Shown here: positions 8,247-17,275 of the stretch, piece after piece | Layout: each line of letters opens with the position of its first letter | How positions within the stretch are numbered: position 1 is the first letter of the stretch | Assembly: GCF_033807535.1 (NCBI RefSeq) | Contig: NZ_CP136856.1 | Span: forward strand, 1,979,001-2,043,000 | Direction: 5' to 3' | Origin: Oceanisphaera sp. IT1-181 | GTDB taxonomy: Bacteria > Pseudomonadota > Gammaproteobacteria > Enterobacterales > Aeromonadaceae | Length of the DNA: 64,000 bases | Translations under genes and position numbers: made by a program | Notes under the pieces: model-generated | What the model was told of the DNA's origin: nothing | Seen by the model: only the letters and a program-made list of their open reading frames with translations | Database searches by the model: none

Positions 8247-10403
8247 ATGTTTTCTCGCTTAAAGCTTTCTTTCAGGTATTTTATGTTGTTAACCAATTCT
8301 TGGGGCATTTGGCGACAGCGTCAGGTCTTGAATAATTTTTTGTCTCCAAGCCAATTAAGCCACAGACCCAGTGACTCACTGACGGCGGTAGTTGGTTGGG
8401 GTATGAAGCCCAACACCCAAAAAGCCCGCGTTCTGGCCGAACGCCGCAACCTGCCTTTTTGGCAGCTAGAAGATGGTTTTGTCGGCTATATCGGTCATCC
8501 GGCCAGTGGTGCCACCCGCTTATCGCTGATCGTGGATGAAGTAGGTGTGTATTACGACGCCACTCGCCCTAGCCAGCTTGAGCAGATGCTGGATGACATC
8601 AGCTGGTGGAGTGCTGATTGGCAACAGCGAACCGAGCAGCTGCGAACTGTGCTGGTACGCGAGGGCATCACCAAATATAACCATTATGCCGATAACAGGT
8701 TGCCGACAGCCATTGCCGAGCGTTTAGACCATGATCGCCCTCGGGTATTAGTAATTGATCAAACTAAAGGCGATCAGTCGGTGCGATTAGGGCTGGGTAA
8801 CGAGCAGAGCTTCGCCAATATGTTGGCCGCAGCTAAAAGTGAGAACCCCAACGCGCAAATTATTGTGCGCACTCATCCCGATGTGTTGCTGGGTAAGAAG
8901 CAGGGTTATTTAACTGAGCTTGCCGAGAATGATACAGAGAGTGATGTATGGCTAATGGCGGACTCGGTTAACCCCTTTGCGTTAATGGCTGCCGTAGACA
9001 AGGTATATACGGTGACCTCGCAGCTGGGCTTTGAGGCATTATTGGCGGGTAAATCGGTAGTGTGCTTTGGCGCGCCTTTTTATGCGGGCTGGGGCGTTAC
9101 TGACGACAGAGTTGCGATTTCACGCCGTGGCCAGCCTCGCACGGTACCGCAATTGCTGGCTGCGGCTTATTTGCGTTATTGCCGTTATGTGGATCCTATT
9201 ACCGGTGAACGCTGCGAGCTAGAAGCTTTGCTTGATTTGATTCTGGCGCAGCGCAGCCCGGTGCCTGTGGTAGATACCCTGTATGCGGTGGGGTTTTCAC
9301 TGTGGCGGCGGCGCTTTACTCCCCGATTTTTAAGCCGTTATGCCCATAAAGTTAAATTCGTGGATGCTCTACCCCGTTCTGTGGAACAGGGTTCACATGG
9401 GCGGTCCATTGAAATGGACCCTACCCGCCCGAATTCATTCGCCCATTCGTTCTCGTCGCAAAATAGCCAAGAGGCGGTGCTAATTTGGGGTCGTCGCTTT
9501 GAATCGGAACTGGCTGACTGTGCCTTACCGATATGGCGTATGGAAGACGGTTTTTTACGTTCGGTAGGGCTGGGTTCAGACTTACGCCGGCCAGGCTCTT
9601 TGGTGGTGGATAATACGGGTATGTATTACGACCCGCGCACGCCGAGCGCTATTGAGCAGTATCTTGTCGAACATGAGTTTTCTGCCCTCGAATTATCGCT
9701 CGGTGAACAGCTAGTTGAGCACTTTAAAGCACAAGCGCTGACTAAATATAATGTGGGTAATAATGCCAAGCTAAACTGGCGGCAACAGGCAGGCGAGCGC
9801 ACTATTTTGCTGGTGCCAGGCCAAGTAGATGACGATGCCTCTATTCAACTAGGCAGCCCGTTTGTGCTGGGCAATGCCGCCCTGTTGCAGGCGGTGCGCC
9901 GCGATCACCCTACTGCTTTTATTGTGTTTAAACCCCACCCAGATGTAGTGAGTGGTAATCGTAACGGGCAAGTGCACCCTGAGGTGCTTGAACACTGCGC
10001 TGATGTAGTCGAAACTCAAGCGGGCATTGTGACCTGCCTAGATGAATGCGACGCGGTACATACCCTTACCTCGTTGACTGGATTAGAGGCGCTAATTCGA
10101 GGCAAGGCGGTCACCGTATGGGGACAGCCGTTTTATGCGGGTTGGGGGCTAACGCAAGATAAGCATCCGGTAGAGCGCCGCGGCCGCCCGCTACCATTAG
10201 CAGCACTGGTATATGCCACTTATGCCTGGTACCCCACGTATGTGGATTACGCGACTGGCTTATACAGCACACCATTGCGCATGGCTGGCCAATTAGCCAA
10301 AGAACGCACGCAGTTTAAAGAGCCGAAAAATAACCTATTACGTTGGGCGCATCGGCGCCTGCGCAAAGCCCGGTATTTATGGGAAGCGCTGAAGACAACG
10401 TAA
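8247..10403 (+). CDS. kpsC: Capsule polysaccharide beta-Kdo transferase, KpsC type
   Basis: A 718-residue protein with two homologous halves, as in KpsC, the dual Kdo transferase that builds the poly-Kdo linker between lipid and group 2-type capsule at the inner membrane. Each half has the paired motifs: FWQLEDGFVGYIG / IWRMEDGFLRSVG, VDEVGVYYDATRPS / VDNTGMYYDPRTPS, TKYN, RTHPDV / KPHPDV and FYAGWGVT / FYAGWGLT. The halves join near residues 380-405, where a dispersed GGTCCATT hairpin repeat is translated in frame, making the protein longer than E. coli KpsC (about 675). ATG at 8247 lacks a good ribosome site; ATG at 8283 (residue 13) is an alternative. No other capsule gene lies nearby. Confidence 0.88.
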   Translation: MFSRLKLSFRYFMLLTNSWGIWRQRQVLNNFLSPSQLSHRPSDSLTAVVGWGMKPNTQKARVLAERRNLPFWQLEDGFVGYIGHPASGATRLSLIVDEVGVYYDATRPSQLEQMLDDISWWSADWQQRTEQLRTVLVREGITKYNHYADNRLPTAIAERLDHDRPRVLVIDQTKGDQSVRLGLGNEQSFANMLAAAKSENPNAQIIVRTHPDVLLGKKQGYLTELAENDTESDVWLMADSVNPFALMAAVDKVYTVTSQLGFEALLAGKSVVCFGAPFYAGWGVTDDRVAISRRGQPRTVPQLLAAAYLRYCRYVDPITGERCELEALLDLILAQRSPVPVVDTLYAVGFSLWRRRFTPRFLSRYAHKVKFVDALPRSVEQGSHGRSIEMDPTRPNSFAHSFSSQNSQEAVLIWGRRFESELADCALPIWRMEDGFLRSVGLGSDLRRPGSLVVDNTGMYYDPRTPSAIEQYLVEHEFSALELSLGEQLVEHFKAQALTKYNVGNNAKLNWRQQAGERTILLVPGQVDDDASIQLGSPFVLGNAALLQAVRRDHPTAFIVFKPHPDVVSGNRNGQVHPEVLEHCADVVETQAGIVTCLDECDAVHTLTSLTGLEALIRGKAVTVWGQPFYAGWGLTQDKHPVERRGRPLPLAALVYATYAWYPTYVDYATGLYSTPLRMAGQLAKERTQFKEPKNNLLRWAHRRLRKARYLWEALKTT
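9400..9427. repeat. GGTCCATT hairpin repeat inside kpsC
   Basis: GGTCCATT-GA-AATGGACC (9403-9420) followed by CTACC. It matches intergenic copies at 7070-7093 (GGTCCAAT-GA-ATTGGACT) and 23194-23215 (GGTCGATT-GA-AATCGACC), each followed by CTAC. Here it is read through in frame as part of the interdomain linker. Confidence 0.65.
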
Positions 10404-10553
10404 AAACAGCCGTACGCTTTACGCCGTCAGCGATCAGCTACTTACTACCCCCTAACATCAAGACCTAAGAGCTATTTCTGCCACGGAATCCACGGAAGTA
10501 GAGCAAGAGCCGAAACCGTAAAAGAGCGATTTTATTATAAGATCTTACCCATA

Positions 10554-10972
10554 CCTGATTACGTATGAACCTCAGCCATAATGCACCCTGTTTTGGTTTG
10601 TTCTTTTCTCGTATCCATACCCTGCTGCGATATCAATACAAGCAGGGTGCAGCAAGGCTATTGCTTTGCGGTAGAGGCCGCTTTAGCTGGCCGGTTTTAC
10701 GCAGTAAAACAAGAATCTACAAACCACATCAATGTTAAACGAGGTGTGTTTTGTAGGTGCCTTTGTCAACGCCGTGCGGTTTGAAGATCTTGGTGGCGCT
10801 CCGCGCCACCGGCCAGCTAAAGCGGCCTCTACGGTGCAACGTTGTGAAATTTGGCGTGGTTGTGGGTCTTGAACGTATGGCCAGCAGGATATTCGACATA
10901 CCTCCCTGTAACCTATTGAATTCATTGGTGCTGAGTTCACTGAAACATGGCTGAGCTTTGTGGGTAATCAGG
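10554..10972 (+). mobile_element. MITE-like element, copy 1 (419 bp)
   Basis: It begins CCTGATTACG...CTCAGCCAT and ends with the imperfect reverse complement ATGGCTGAG...GTAATCAGG. The same ends bound the elements at 23427-23732 and 27763-28070. It encodes no protein. It is about 110 bases longer than the other copies and carries a further inverted repeat inside (arms 10671-10694 and 10809-10832). No clear target duplication remains. Confidence 0.7.
10671..10832. repeat. Perfect 24-bp inverted repeat nested in the element
   Basis: The arms at 10671-10694 and 10809-10832 are perfect reverse complements. They contain GCCGCTTTAGCTGGCC and its complement. Related single arms occur at about 57412-57435 and 63484-63508. 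This looks like a second small repeat inserted in the first. Confidence 0.65.
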
Positions 10973-11380
10973 TTCAGATTTGATCACTATTTTTCCGTGG
11001 ATTCAGTGCTTCTCGTAGCAAAGAGTCGTGGCAAAGGTCTGTAGTTTTGAAGGGGCAAGCAGACTAAAAACTCCACTGATGTTATGAGTTATTACTTAAG
11101 TAATCCGGCATAACTTATGTGGATAGCCAAGCTCCAAACTGCGGCGAAGCTCTCTTCGCCGAAGAGACGGCCACCTACGAAAGATACCATACCCCGTAGC
11201 CGGCAATTTATTCGCCGGGCCAGCGTAGCTGGTTAGTTTTAGAACCAAACCTAAAGCCAAACCGTGCTGAATAAATTTGCACCTACAAGGTCAAAACCCA
11301 GCGCTAAGACAGTGGCGAAGGAGTCTTGAATCTTTTAAGAGCCTGTAACGACAAAATCCACGTTAGTTCCGCAGCATTAC
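10973..11380. other. Gene-free spacer before the MFS gene
   Basis: It contains a TTCCGTGGATTC repeat (about 10992-11010), a perfect 14-bp palindrome ATTACTTAAGTAAT (11091-11104), and a CTCTTCGCCGAAGAG hairpin (about 11151-11165) of the type found in the MITE cores. No convincing gene or terminator was seen. Confidence 0.5.
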
Positions 11381-12580
11381 TTAGTGTCTTGTGCTTAGTT
11401 CACCTAAGGGTGCGGTTTGGCGCAGCAGTCGCCACGTTAAGCCCGCGGTCACCAGTAACACCAACACACTGCCGAGCATTACACCGGGCAAGCCTGCCCA
11501 GGCCCAAAATGGATACAGATACAAGCCACCTAGGCTGGCTCCTAAATAATAAAACACCAAGTACAGTGCTGATGCCAAGGCCCGGTGTTGCGTTACGCTG
11601 CGCCCTACCCAACTGCTGGCACAGGCATGGGCCAAAAAGAAAGCAAAGCTGTCGACAAACAGCGTCAACAAAATAACCGGTAACTTCGGGCTAAGTAGAC
11701 CTAGATTGCCTATCGCCATAATGGCAATCGCCGCTAATAAGGTTTGGCATAGGCCAAAACGATTAATCAACCAGCCGCTAATGCTGGAGGCGAAGGTGCC
11801 TGACAGGTAAGTTAAAAATAATAAACCTAACGCGGCGCTGGCTAACTGAATGGGCGGCGCAGACAAGTAAAACGCCACATAAGTGTATTGATTTAAAAAC
11901 ACCATAAAGTTAAGCCCGCCCACCAGATAAATGGGCCACAGCAGCGGGTTTTTAATGTGCTTTACTAGTGCAGTTGTACCCTGGCCTTTATGCGACGGCA
12001 CAAAATATTGAGAAGCCGGCAACCATTTTACTAATGGCAGCCACAACAATAAGCTCAAACCCGCTAACACCATAAAACTGGTTTGCCACTGGCCGCCCCA
12101 CTCGGCCAATAAGCCGCCAAACACCCTTCCTGCTATGCCTCCCAAAGAGTTAGCCGCAATATAAACGCCAATGCTGGTGACCAAAGCTCTAGGCGTAAAT
12201 TCCTCGCTCATGTAGGCCACCGCCGTCGCCGGCAAGCCCGCCAAGAAAAAGCCTTGTAACCCTCTGACTAGCAACAAAGTCGAAAACTGGCTTAGCTGAG
12301 AAACGACTAGTCCCAACACTAAGGCCACCAGTAAACAGCCCAGCATCACGGGCTTGCGCCCTAATTGATCGGCCACTCTGGCCCAAAACAATAAACCCAG
12401 CGCCAGGCCGAGCGTGGAGATAGATAACACCCAAGTCGCCGATAATGCAGATACGGAAAAGTCGCTGGCTAGCAGCGGTAATAGGGGTTGGGCGATGTAT
12501 AAATTTATAAACACCAACATTGAGCCTAAGCCCAATACCAAGGTGGCCCGCCACCATAGCGGGGTTTTTAGCTCAATCAT
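11381..12580 (-). CDS. MFS transporter, YnfM/arabinose-efflux-like
   Basis: A 399-residue inner-membrane protein with about twelve hydrophobic segments. The MFS signature between helices 2 and 3 reads WARVADQLGRKPVMLGC, and the helix 5 region reads YIAANSLGGIAGRVFGGLLAEWGGQW, as in the YnfM group of proton-driven exporters. The substrate cannot be deduced. It is transcribed alone, with repeat-rich spacers on both sides. Confidence 0.85.
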   Translation of the reverse strand: MIELKTPLWWRATLVLGLGSMLVFINLYIAQPLLPLLASDFSVSALSATWVLSISTLGLALGLLFWARVADQLGRKPVMLGCLLVALVLGLVVSQLSQFSTLLLVRGLQGFFLAGLPATAVAYMSEEFTPRALVTSIGVYIAANSLGGIAGRVFGGLLAEWGGQWQTSFMVLAGLSLLLWLPLVKWLPASQYFVPSHKGQGTTALVKHIKNPLLWPIYLVGGLNFMVFLNQYTYVAFYLSAPPIQLASAALGLLFLTYLSGTFASSISGWLINRFGLCQTLLAAIAIMAIGNLGLLSPKLPVILLTLFVDSFAFFLAHACASSWVGRSVTQHRALASALYLVFYYLGASLGGLYLYPFWAWAGLPGVMLGSVLVLLVTAGLTWRLLRQTAPLGELSTRH

Positions 12581-12954
12581 GGGTAACTCCTAGTGCGGAG
12601 CCTTGACCTTAGCGCGGACTGGAGTATAAATAAAATATATAAAACATATAAAAATAATAAAAGAAACTGATGGTAGAGCTGAGACCACCCCCTCGTCATA
12701 GCGAGGAGCGCAGCGACCACATTCCTGTCATTGCGAGGAGTGTAACGACGCGGCAATCCATGCTTGGACCCTGTGCAGGCGTGCAGAATGGATTGCCGCG
12801 CTGCGCTCGCAAAGACGGAATAAGGGCGCATGACAACCGAGCGCAGAACGGTATAACTCAAACGCAAAGCTTGACGTTTAACAGAGCATCTACGAGCTCA
12901 GTCTTTTAGCTACATGTTATTCCCCTTCACACTTACCCCATCACTCTTATCTAT
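12581..12954. repeat. Repeat spacer upstream of the MFS gene
   Basis: About 12694-12820 holds two opposed copies of the GCGAGGAG...GGCAATCCA repeat. About 12915-12955 holds an ACTC/CACTTACCCC-type string. No gene is seen. Confidence 0.65.
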
Positions 12955-15111
12955 TCACTCTTTTAAAATGGTAAAGGGTGGTAGCGCTTGCAGTAAGGCA
13001 GAGCCATAGCGTTTGCTCACTAAGCGCTTATCTAATAAGACGATACGCCCTTCGTCGGTTTCACTGCGCAGTAAACGGCCACAGGCTTGAATAAGTTTGC
13101 GTGAGGCTTCGGGTAGCGCTAATTGCATAAAAGCATTGCCACCAGATTGGGTGATCCACTCGGCCATGGCTTCTTCTACCGGTGAGGTGGGCACCGCAAA
13201 GGGCAGCTTAGTAATAATCAAATTCGTCAGATAATGACCCGGCAAATCCAGCCCTTCAGCAAAGCTGCCGGTGCCAAACAGCACGCTCGATTGCTTGCCA
13301 TCACATTTTTCTCTGTGCAAATGCAACAACGCCTGTCGACTGGCTTCGCCTTGTACCAATATTGAGTGGCCTTGAGCCCGCAGCGCTGTAGCCGCTTGGT
13401 TCATTTGTCGATAAGAAGAAAACAGCACTAAACTGGCGCTTTGGTCCGTTAGCCACAGTGGAATTTGCTCGGCGAGTAAGGCATCAAACTGCTCACTGCT
13501 GGGCTCGCATGCTAGATGCGGAATAATCAGGCGTGAGCCTTGATAATCAAAAGGCGAATTAAGTCGTAAATAATGGCTGCCATCGTCTGCACGCAACCCT
13601 ACACTGCGGCGAAAATAACCAAAGTCATTAAGCGCGGTGAGCGTGGCGGACACCATGATCACGGCGCTCGCACGCGACCAACACCATTGCTCTAATAAGT
13701 GACCTACCGCCAGTGGCGTGACGCATAACACCACTTCTTGCTTGTCTTTCGCATCTAACTCTAACCAGCGAGCCGGCGGGGTTTGCTTCTCAAGAGTGGG
13801 TTTAAGTAGCAAGGCACTGCCGTCGCGCAATTGCTCGGCTTGGAGTAGTTGCAGGCTGATCATGGCCAGTGCCGCTTCAATGGCCGCACTTTGACTGGGA
13901 TTTATTTTTAATTGCTCGGCCAATTGACTACTAATAGGCCCCAGCGCGCGGCAAAAAATTTGACTGTCTTCTTTTAAGCGCGTTAAAGGCTCGTCTAAGC
14001 CGCAGGGCAAGTCGCCGGTAGTAAAGCGCAAACAGCCTTGATCATCGGGAGTAAGGTCACGCCTTTGCAATGCCGAAACTAACTGGCGATAGAGCTCGTT
14101 AAGACTTGGGATCAGCTGAGCCAAGCCGTGCTGTAATTTAGCGATAGCGCCTTGGCCATCACTGCCGAGCAAGTCATTTAACTTACCGTGCCACTTATTA
14201 AACTGCTCCAGCGATCGCCTAAGCTGGCGCAACGCCAACCGTGCCGAGCCCTGATCCCGTGCCACGCTGGCAATATGATGGGCTTCATCCAGTATATAGA
14301 GGCATTGTTCAGGCTCGGGTAGCACTATGCCGCCGCCCATGCTCAAATCTGCCAATAGCAGTGCATGGTTCACCACTATTACATCCGCTTGTTCAAGTTC
14401 AGCCCGCGCTTTATGAAAAGGGCAACTTTGGTGGCCCAACATCGGCTGGCAGCTATGACGCTCGGCCTGTATTTGCTGCCAAAGGGCAGTCTCTATCGGG
14501 GTTGGCCAACTGTCTTTATCACCCGCCCAGCTGCCATCACTGTAGGCCTGCCACATCTTGGCTAATTGGTTTTGTTGGCTCTCGGTTAAGGGCGGGTGAG
14601 CTAATAAGTGATTATCGGATAATACTTGCTCAAACGAGCCAGGATCAAACATTTGCGTTTGCGCCGCCCCCGCTCTCAAGTCCGATAAACGCCGTGCACA
14701 ACAATAGCGGGCACGGCCTTTGGCTAAGGCAAACTTAAAGCTGGGTTTACAATGCGGGTGAAACAGCGGCAAATCTTTTTCAATTAATTGTTCTTGCAGC
14801 GCCAAGGTAGCGGTAGAGATCACCAGCTTCTTTTGCTGCATCCGTGCCCACGGGATCCCCGCCTGTAAATACGCGAGCGACTTACCAATACCGGTCCCGG
14901 CCTCGGCCACTAAAATACGCCGCCCTGCATCATAGCGCCCCGAGAGTACCTTGCTCATCTCCGCGACCAAGTAATTTTGCTCACGCCGCGGCTTAAAATT
15001 AGGTAGGGCTTTGCTTAAGCGCCGGTAATTATCGCGCACTAGGGATTGATAATCACCGGTGGACTTATTAGTAGTGGGCTTATTGAGATCGGGCTTTTGG
15101 GAATCAGGCAT
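12955..15111 (-). CDS. dinG: ATP-dependent DNA helicase DinG
   Basis: A 718-residue XPD-like superfamily 2 helicase (E. coli DinG is 716). It unwinds 5'-overhang substrates, D-loops and R-loops. Visible motifs are Walker A EAGTGIGKS near residue 70, motif Ia STATLALQEQ, Walker B DEAHH (near 273), motif III VMVSATL, SFAEGLDLPG, and motif VI ACGRLLRSETDEGR. The iron-sulfur cysteines are arranged oddly: RYCCARR gives two adjacent cysteines, and the later group shows only CQPMLGHQSC, lacking the middle cysteine of the E. coli C-x4-C-x5-C pattern. Four cysteines in total remain available. It is a single gene. Confidence 0.88.
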   Translation of the reverse strand: MPDSQKPDLNKPTTNKSTGDYQSLVRDNYRRLSKALPNFKPRREQNYLVAEMSKVLSGRYDAGRRILVAEAGTGIGKSLAYLQAGIPWARMQQKKLVISTATLALQEQLIEKDLPLFHPHCKPSFKFALAKGRARYCCARRLSDLRAGAAQTQMFDPGSFEQVLSDNHLLAHPPLTESQQNQLAKMWQAYSDGSWAGDKDSWPTPIETALWQQIQAERHSCQPMLGHQSCPFHKARAELEQADVIVVNHALLLADLSMGGGIVLPEPEQCLYILDEAHHIASVARDQGSARLALRQLRRSLEQFNKWHGKLNDLLGSDGQGAIAKLQHGLAQLIPSLNELYRQLVSALQRRDLTPDDQGCLRFTTGDLPCGLDEPLTRLKEDSQIFCRALGPISSQLAEQLKINPSQSAAIEAALAMISLQLLQAEQLRDGSALLLKPTLEKQTPPARWLELDAKDKQEVVLCVTPLAVGHLLEQWCWSRASAVIMVSATLTALNDFGYFRRSVGLRADDGSHYLRLNSPFDYQGSRLIIPHLACEPSSEQFDALLAEQIPLWLTDQSASLVLFSSYRQMNQAATALRAQGHSILVQGEASRQALLHLHREKCDGKQSSVLFGTGSFAEGLDLPGHYLTNLIITKLPFAVPTSPVEEAMAEWITQSGGNAFMQLALPEASRKLIQACGRLLRSETDEGRIVLLDKRLVSKRYGSALLQALPPFTILKE

Positions 15112-15586
15112 CAGATTAGCTTATAAGGTAAATGGCCAAGGCGGGGGTAAATAACGACGGCAGGGAGTATAACACGGGCGTATTCTGAAAATGGGAGAGC
15201 GAATACCGGCTATTTATCAGATAAAGCTGGTAGCTAACACACATCAATAAAAGCTATGCATTAACGCTAGCCTACAGAGCTGACACACAGGCCACCATCG
15301 TAAGTACTCGCGGTAATGAAAGCTTCATAGCAAATTAACATGAGTGAAATAGAGGCTGATTATAGTTCAGAACAGCTGTGACGCCAGCGGCAACTTTGGG
15401 AGGGTGAAAGAGTGTTGCAGCTCACAGTTTGGTATTAAGCGAGTGTTTTTGTGAGAAAAAGTTCACTCAGATTTGTTGCAAGCTGAAAATTGCGGTGATA
15501 GGCTGCTGAACATAGTAACGCAGTGCGTCGCTAACACACAGAAAAATAAAGACTTTAGTGTTTAACTACAGTAGGCATATAAAAAC
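15112..15586. other. Long porin upstream region
   Basis: These 475 bases separate the divergent dinG and porin genes and hold no gene. They are relatively AT-rich next to the porin and presumably contain its regulated promoter. I could not assign -35/-10 boxes or an OmpR-type site with confidence. Confidence 0.4.
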
Positions 15587-16660
15587 ATGAAAAAAACAAT
15601 TTTAGCTCTGATGATTCCTGCGCTGTTCGCAACCTCTGCAAGCGCAGTAACAGTTTACTCTGATGAAGGTTCTCAGGTTGATATCTACGGCCGTATCCAA
15701 TACGAAGCCGGTCAACGCTATTACCAAACTGCTGATACAAGTAAAGCCGAAAATTTTGGCGGTGACGGCGAAGCACGCTTAGGCGTGAATGCGAAATATT
15801 TGCTGAACGACGACGTTGACCTGATCGGTAAGCTTGAATGGGCTGTAGTGAGCGAAGCTGACCGTACGTCTGATGGTGTTAGCAAGGACGGCAATCAATC
15901 TCTGGCAACACGCTACGCGTGGGCAGGTTTTCGTTTTGTCGACACCACTGAGCTGACCTTTGGTCGCAGTATGGACCCGTACGCGCAAGCACTGTATTAC
16001 ACTGATATACTGGACATTTATGGCGGCACTGCTGCGTACGGTAGCGCTATTGGCCTGGCTAGCGATAAAGTTGATGACCAAGTTCAGTTGACCTACGCCG
16101 CTAATGGCGTTGACCTACGTGCCGGTTATGCTTTCGCTGATAGTGACAAGCAGGATGGTAATACTGGTAAGAAAAATCAGTGGTCTGCCTCTGCCGGTTA
16201 TACTGCTCCTTTTGGTCTGGGCGTAGTGGCTGCTTACGAGCAACAGAAATTTGGCACTGGTACTGTTAGTAGCATCGGATCTTCTCCTCTTAACGGAGAT
16301 AAAGATTTTGATGCATGGATTGTTGGCGTGAACTACACCATCGATGGTTTCTACTTCGCTGCATTGTACACCGAGCAAAAGCTTGAAAATGACAATAGCA
16401 AGCTGGACACAGAAGGCTATGAGTTACACGCCCAATACAATGTTGATGCTTGGACCATGTTTGCCCAGTACTCAAATGAAAGAGCCGACGATAATAATGG
16501 CGTCAAATGGGATAGCATTGACAGCACTACCGTTGGTGTTCGCTACGCGCTGACTCCAAAGACTAAGCTGTATACTGAATATGTAATTTCTGATTCTGAA
16601 TTCAAAAATGGTACCGAGAAAGACGACGTCTACGGTATGGGTATTCAGTACAACTTCTAA
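15587..16660 (+). CDS. Outer-membrane porin (general Gram-negative type)
   Basis: A 357-residue protein with a typical signal peptide (MKKTILALMIPALFATSASA, cleavage before VTVYSDEG). It continues with the porin start VDIYGRIQYEAGQ, many alternating strand segments, and a C-terminal phenylalanine (GMGIQYNF), the signal for BAM-mediated insertion. The loop-3-like motif FGRSMDPYAQALYYTDILDIYGG constricts the pore in the family. The expected form is a 16-stranded trimer. It is closest to OmpU/OmpC-like porins of Aeromonadales and Vibrio, but the exact subtype is not determined. A strong terminator follows. Confidence 0.9.
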   Translation: MKKTILALMIPALFATSASAVTVYSDEGSQVDIYGRIQYEAGQRYYQTADTSKAENFGGDGEARLGVNAKYLLNDDVDLIGKLEWAVVSEADRTSDGVSKDGNQSLATRYAWAGFRFVDTTELTFGRSMDPYAQALYYTDILDIYGGTAAYGSAIGLASDKVDDQVQLTYAANGVDLRAGYAFADSDKQDGNTGKKNQWSASAGYTAPFGLGVVAAYEQQKFGTGTVSSIGSSPLNGDKDFDAWIVGVNYTIDGFYFAALYTEQKLENDNSKLDTEGYELHAQYNVDAWTMFAQYSNERADDNNGVKWDSIDSTTVGVRYALTPKTKLYTEYVISDSEFKNGTEKDDVYGMGIQYNF

Positions 16661-16689
16661 GGTTTAGCCCTAGCTAAATTAAGAAGCAT

Positions 16690-16715
16690 AAAAAGCCGGC
16701 GCAAGCCGGCTTTTT
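16690..16715 (+). terminator. Rho-independent terminator of the porin gene
   Basis: AAAAAGCCGGC - GCAA - GCCGGCTTTTT, a perfect GC-rich stem with a tetraloop and T-run, 30 bases after the porin stop. Confidence 0.9.
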
Positions 16716-16816
16716 GTATTTCTAAAAGAAAACATTAAATATTTTATTGCCCTATTTCCGTGTTCTTCCGTGTATTCCGTGGCAAAAATTTCTTTAACTT
16801 TAGCTAATCGCCATTG

Positions 16817-17185
16817 TTATAACTTCCAACTGCCTTGTTGGCTATTCAAGTGCTTACTGTGGCACTGGCTGCAGCGCTGGCGACAGGGGTCTTGGTATAA
16901 TTGCTCTCGGCTAAGTTCAACTTCACAATCGCTGCATAAACCGTACAACCCCAATTGCTGCTGACACAATGCCGCGTCGACTTGTTGCAGCTGTTTAATG
17001 TGCGGCTGTAGCTGCGGCCACACGCTTAAGGCAGAGTAATCGGCCCATTCATCCGGCGATAAATCTTTGAGTTGGTCAGCTAAATCGATATCTAAGGCGT
17101 GCACCGCCTGCAAAAATGCCAGCCGTCGGTCAGAGGCTTCCGCCGCTAGCCGCTCTTCCAGTTGAGACTCTAGTACGCTGCTCAT
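16817..17185 (-). CDS. DksA/TraR-family C4 zinc-finger protein
   Basis: A 122-residue protein with a mostly helical N-terminal half and a C-terminal zinc finger CSDC...CRQRCSQC, the DksA/TraR pattern. Members bind RNA polymerase through the secondary channel and modulate promoter choice. It is shorter than DksA (about 150), and the coiled-coil tip Asp pair typical of DksA is not clear, so it is called a DksA-like protein of unknown target. The start at 17185 gives MSSVLESQLEERL. It is convergent with the porin gene. Confidence 0.75.
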   Translation of the reverse strand: MSSVLESQLEERLAAEASDRRLAFLQAVHALDIDLADQLKDLSPDEWADYSALSVWPQLQPHIKQLQQVDAALCQQQLGLYGLCSDCEVELSREQLYQDPCRQRCSQCHSKHLNSQQGSWKL

Positions 17186-17275
17186 GATCGCTTCCTAAAC
17201 GCTGAAATGAGCATCATTGTACGCAGACCTGCTGCGCTACAGCATGACGTAAATCAAAGAGCGGCAAGAGCGTGG

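Noticed and set aside
10581..10954. Short frames inside the MITE copy 1
   Set aside because: They overlap inverted repeats and have no protein features.
15476..15502. Porin promoter TTGCAA with a TGATAG-like -10
   Set aside because: The -10 match is too weak to report as a feature.
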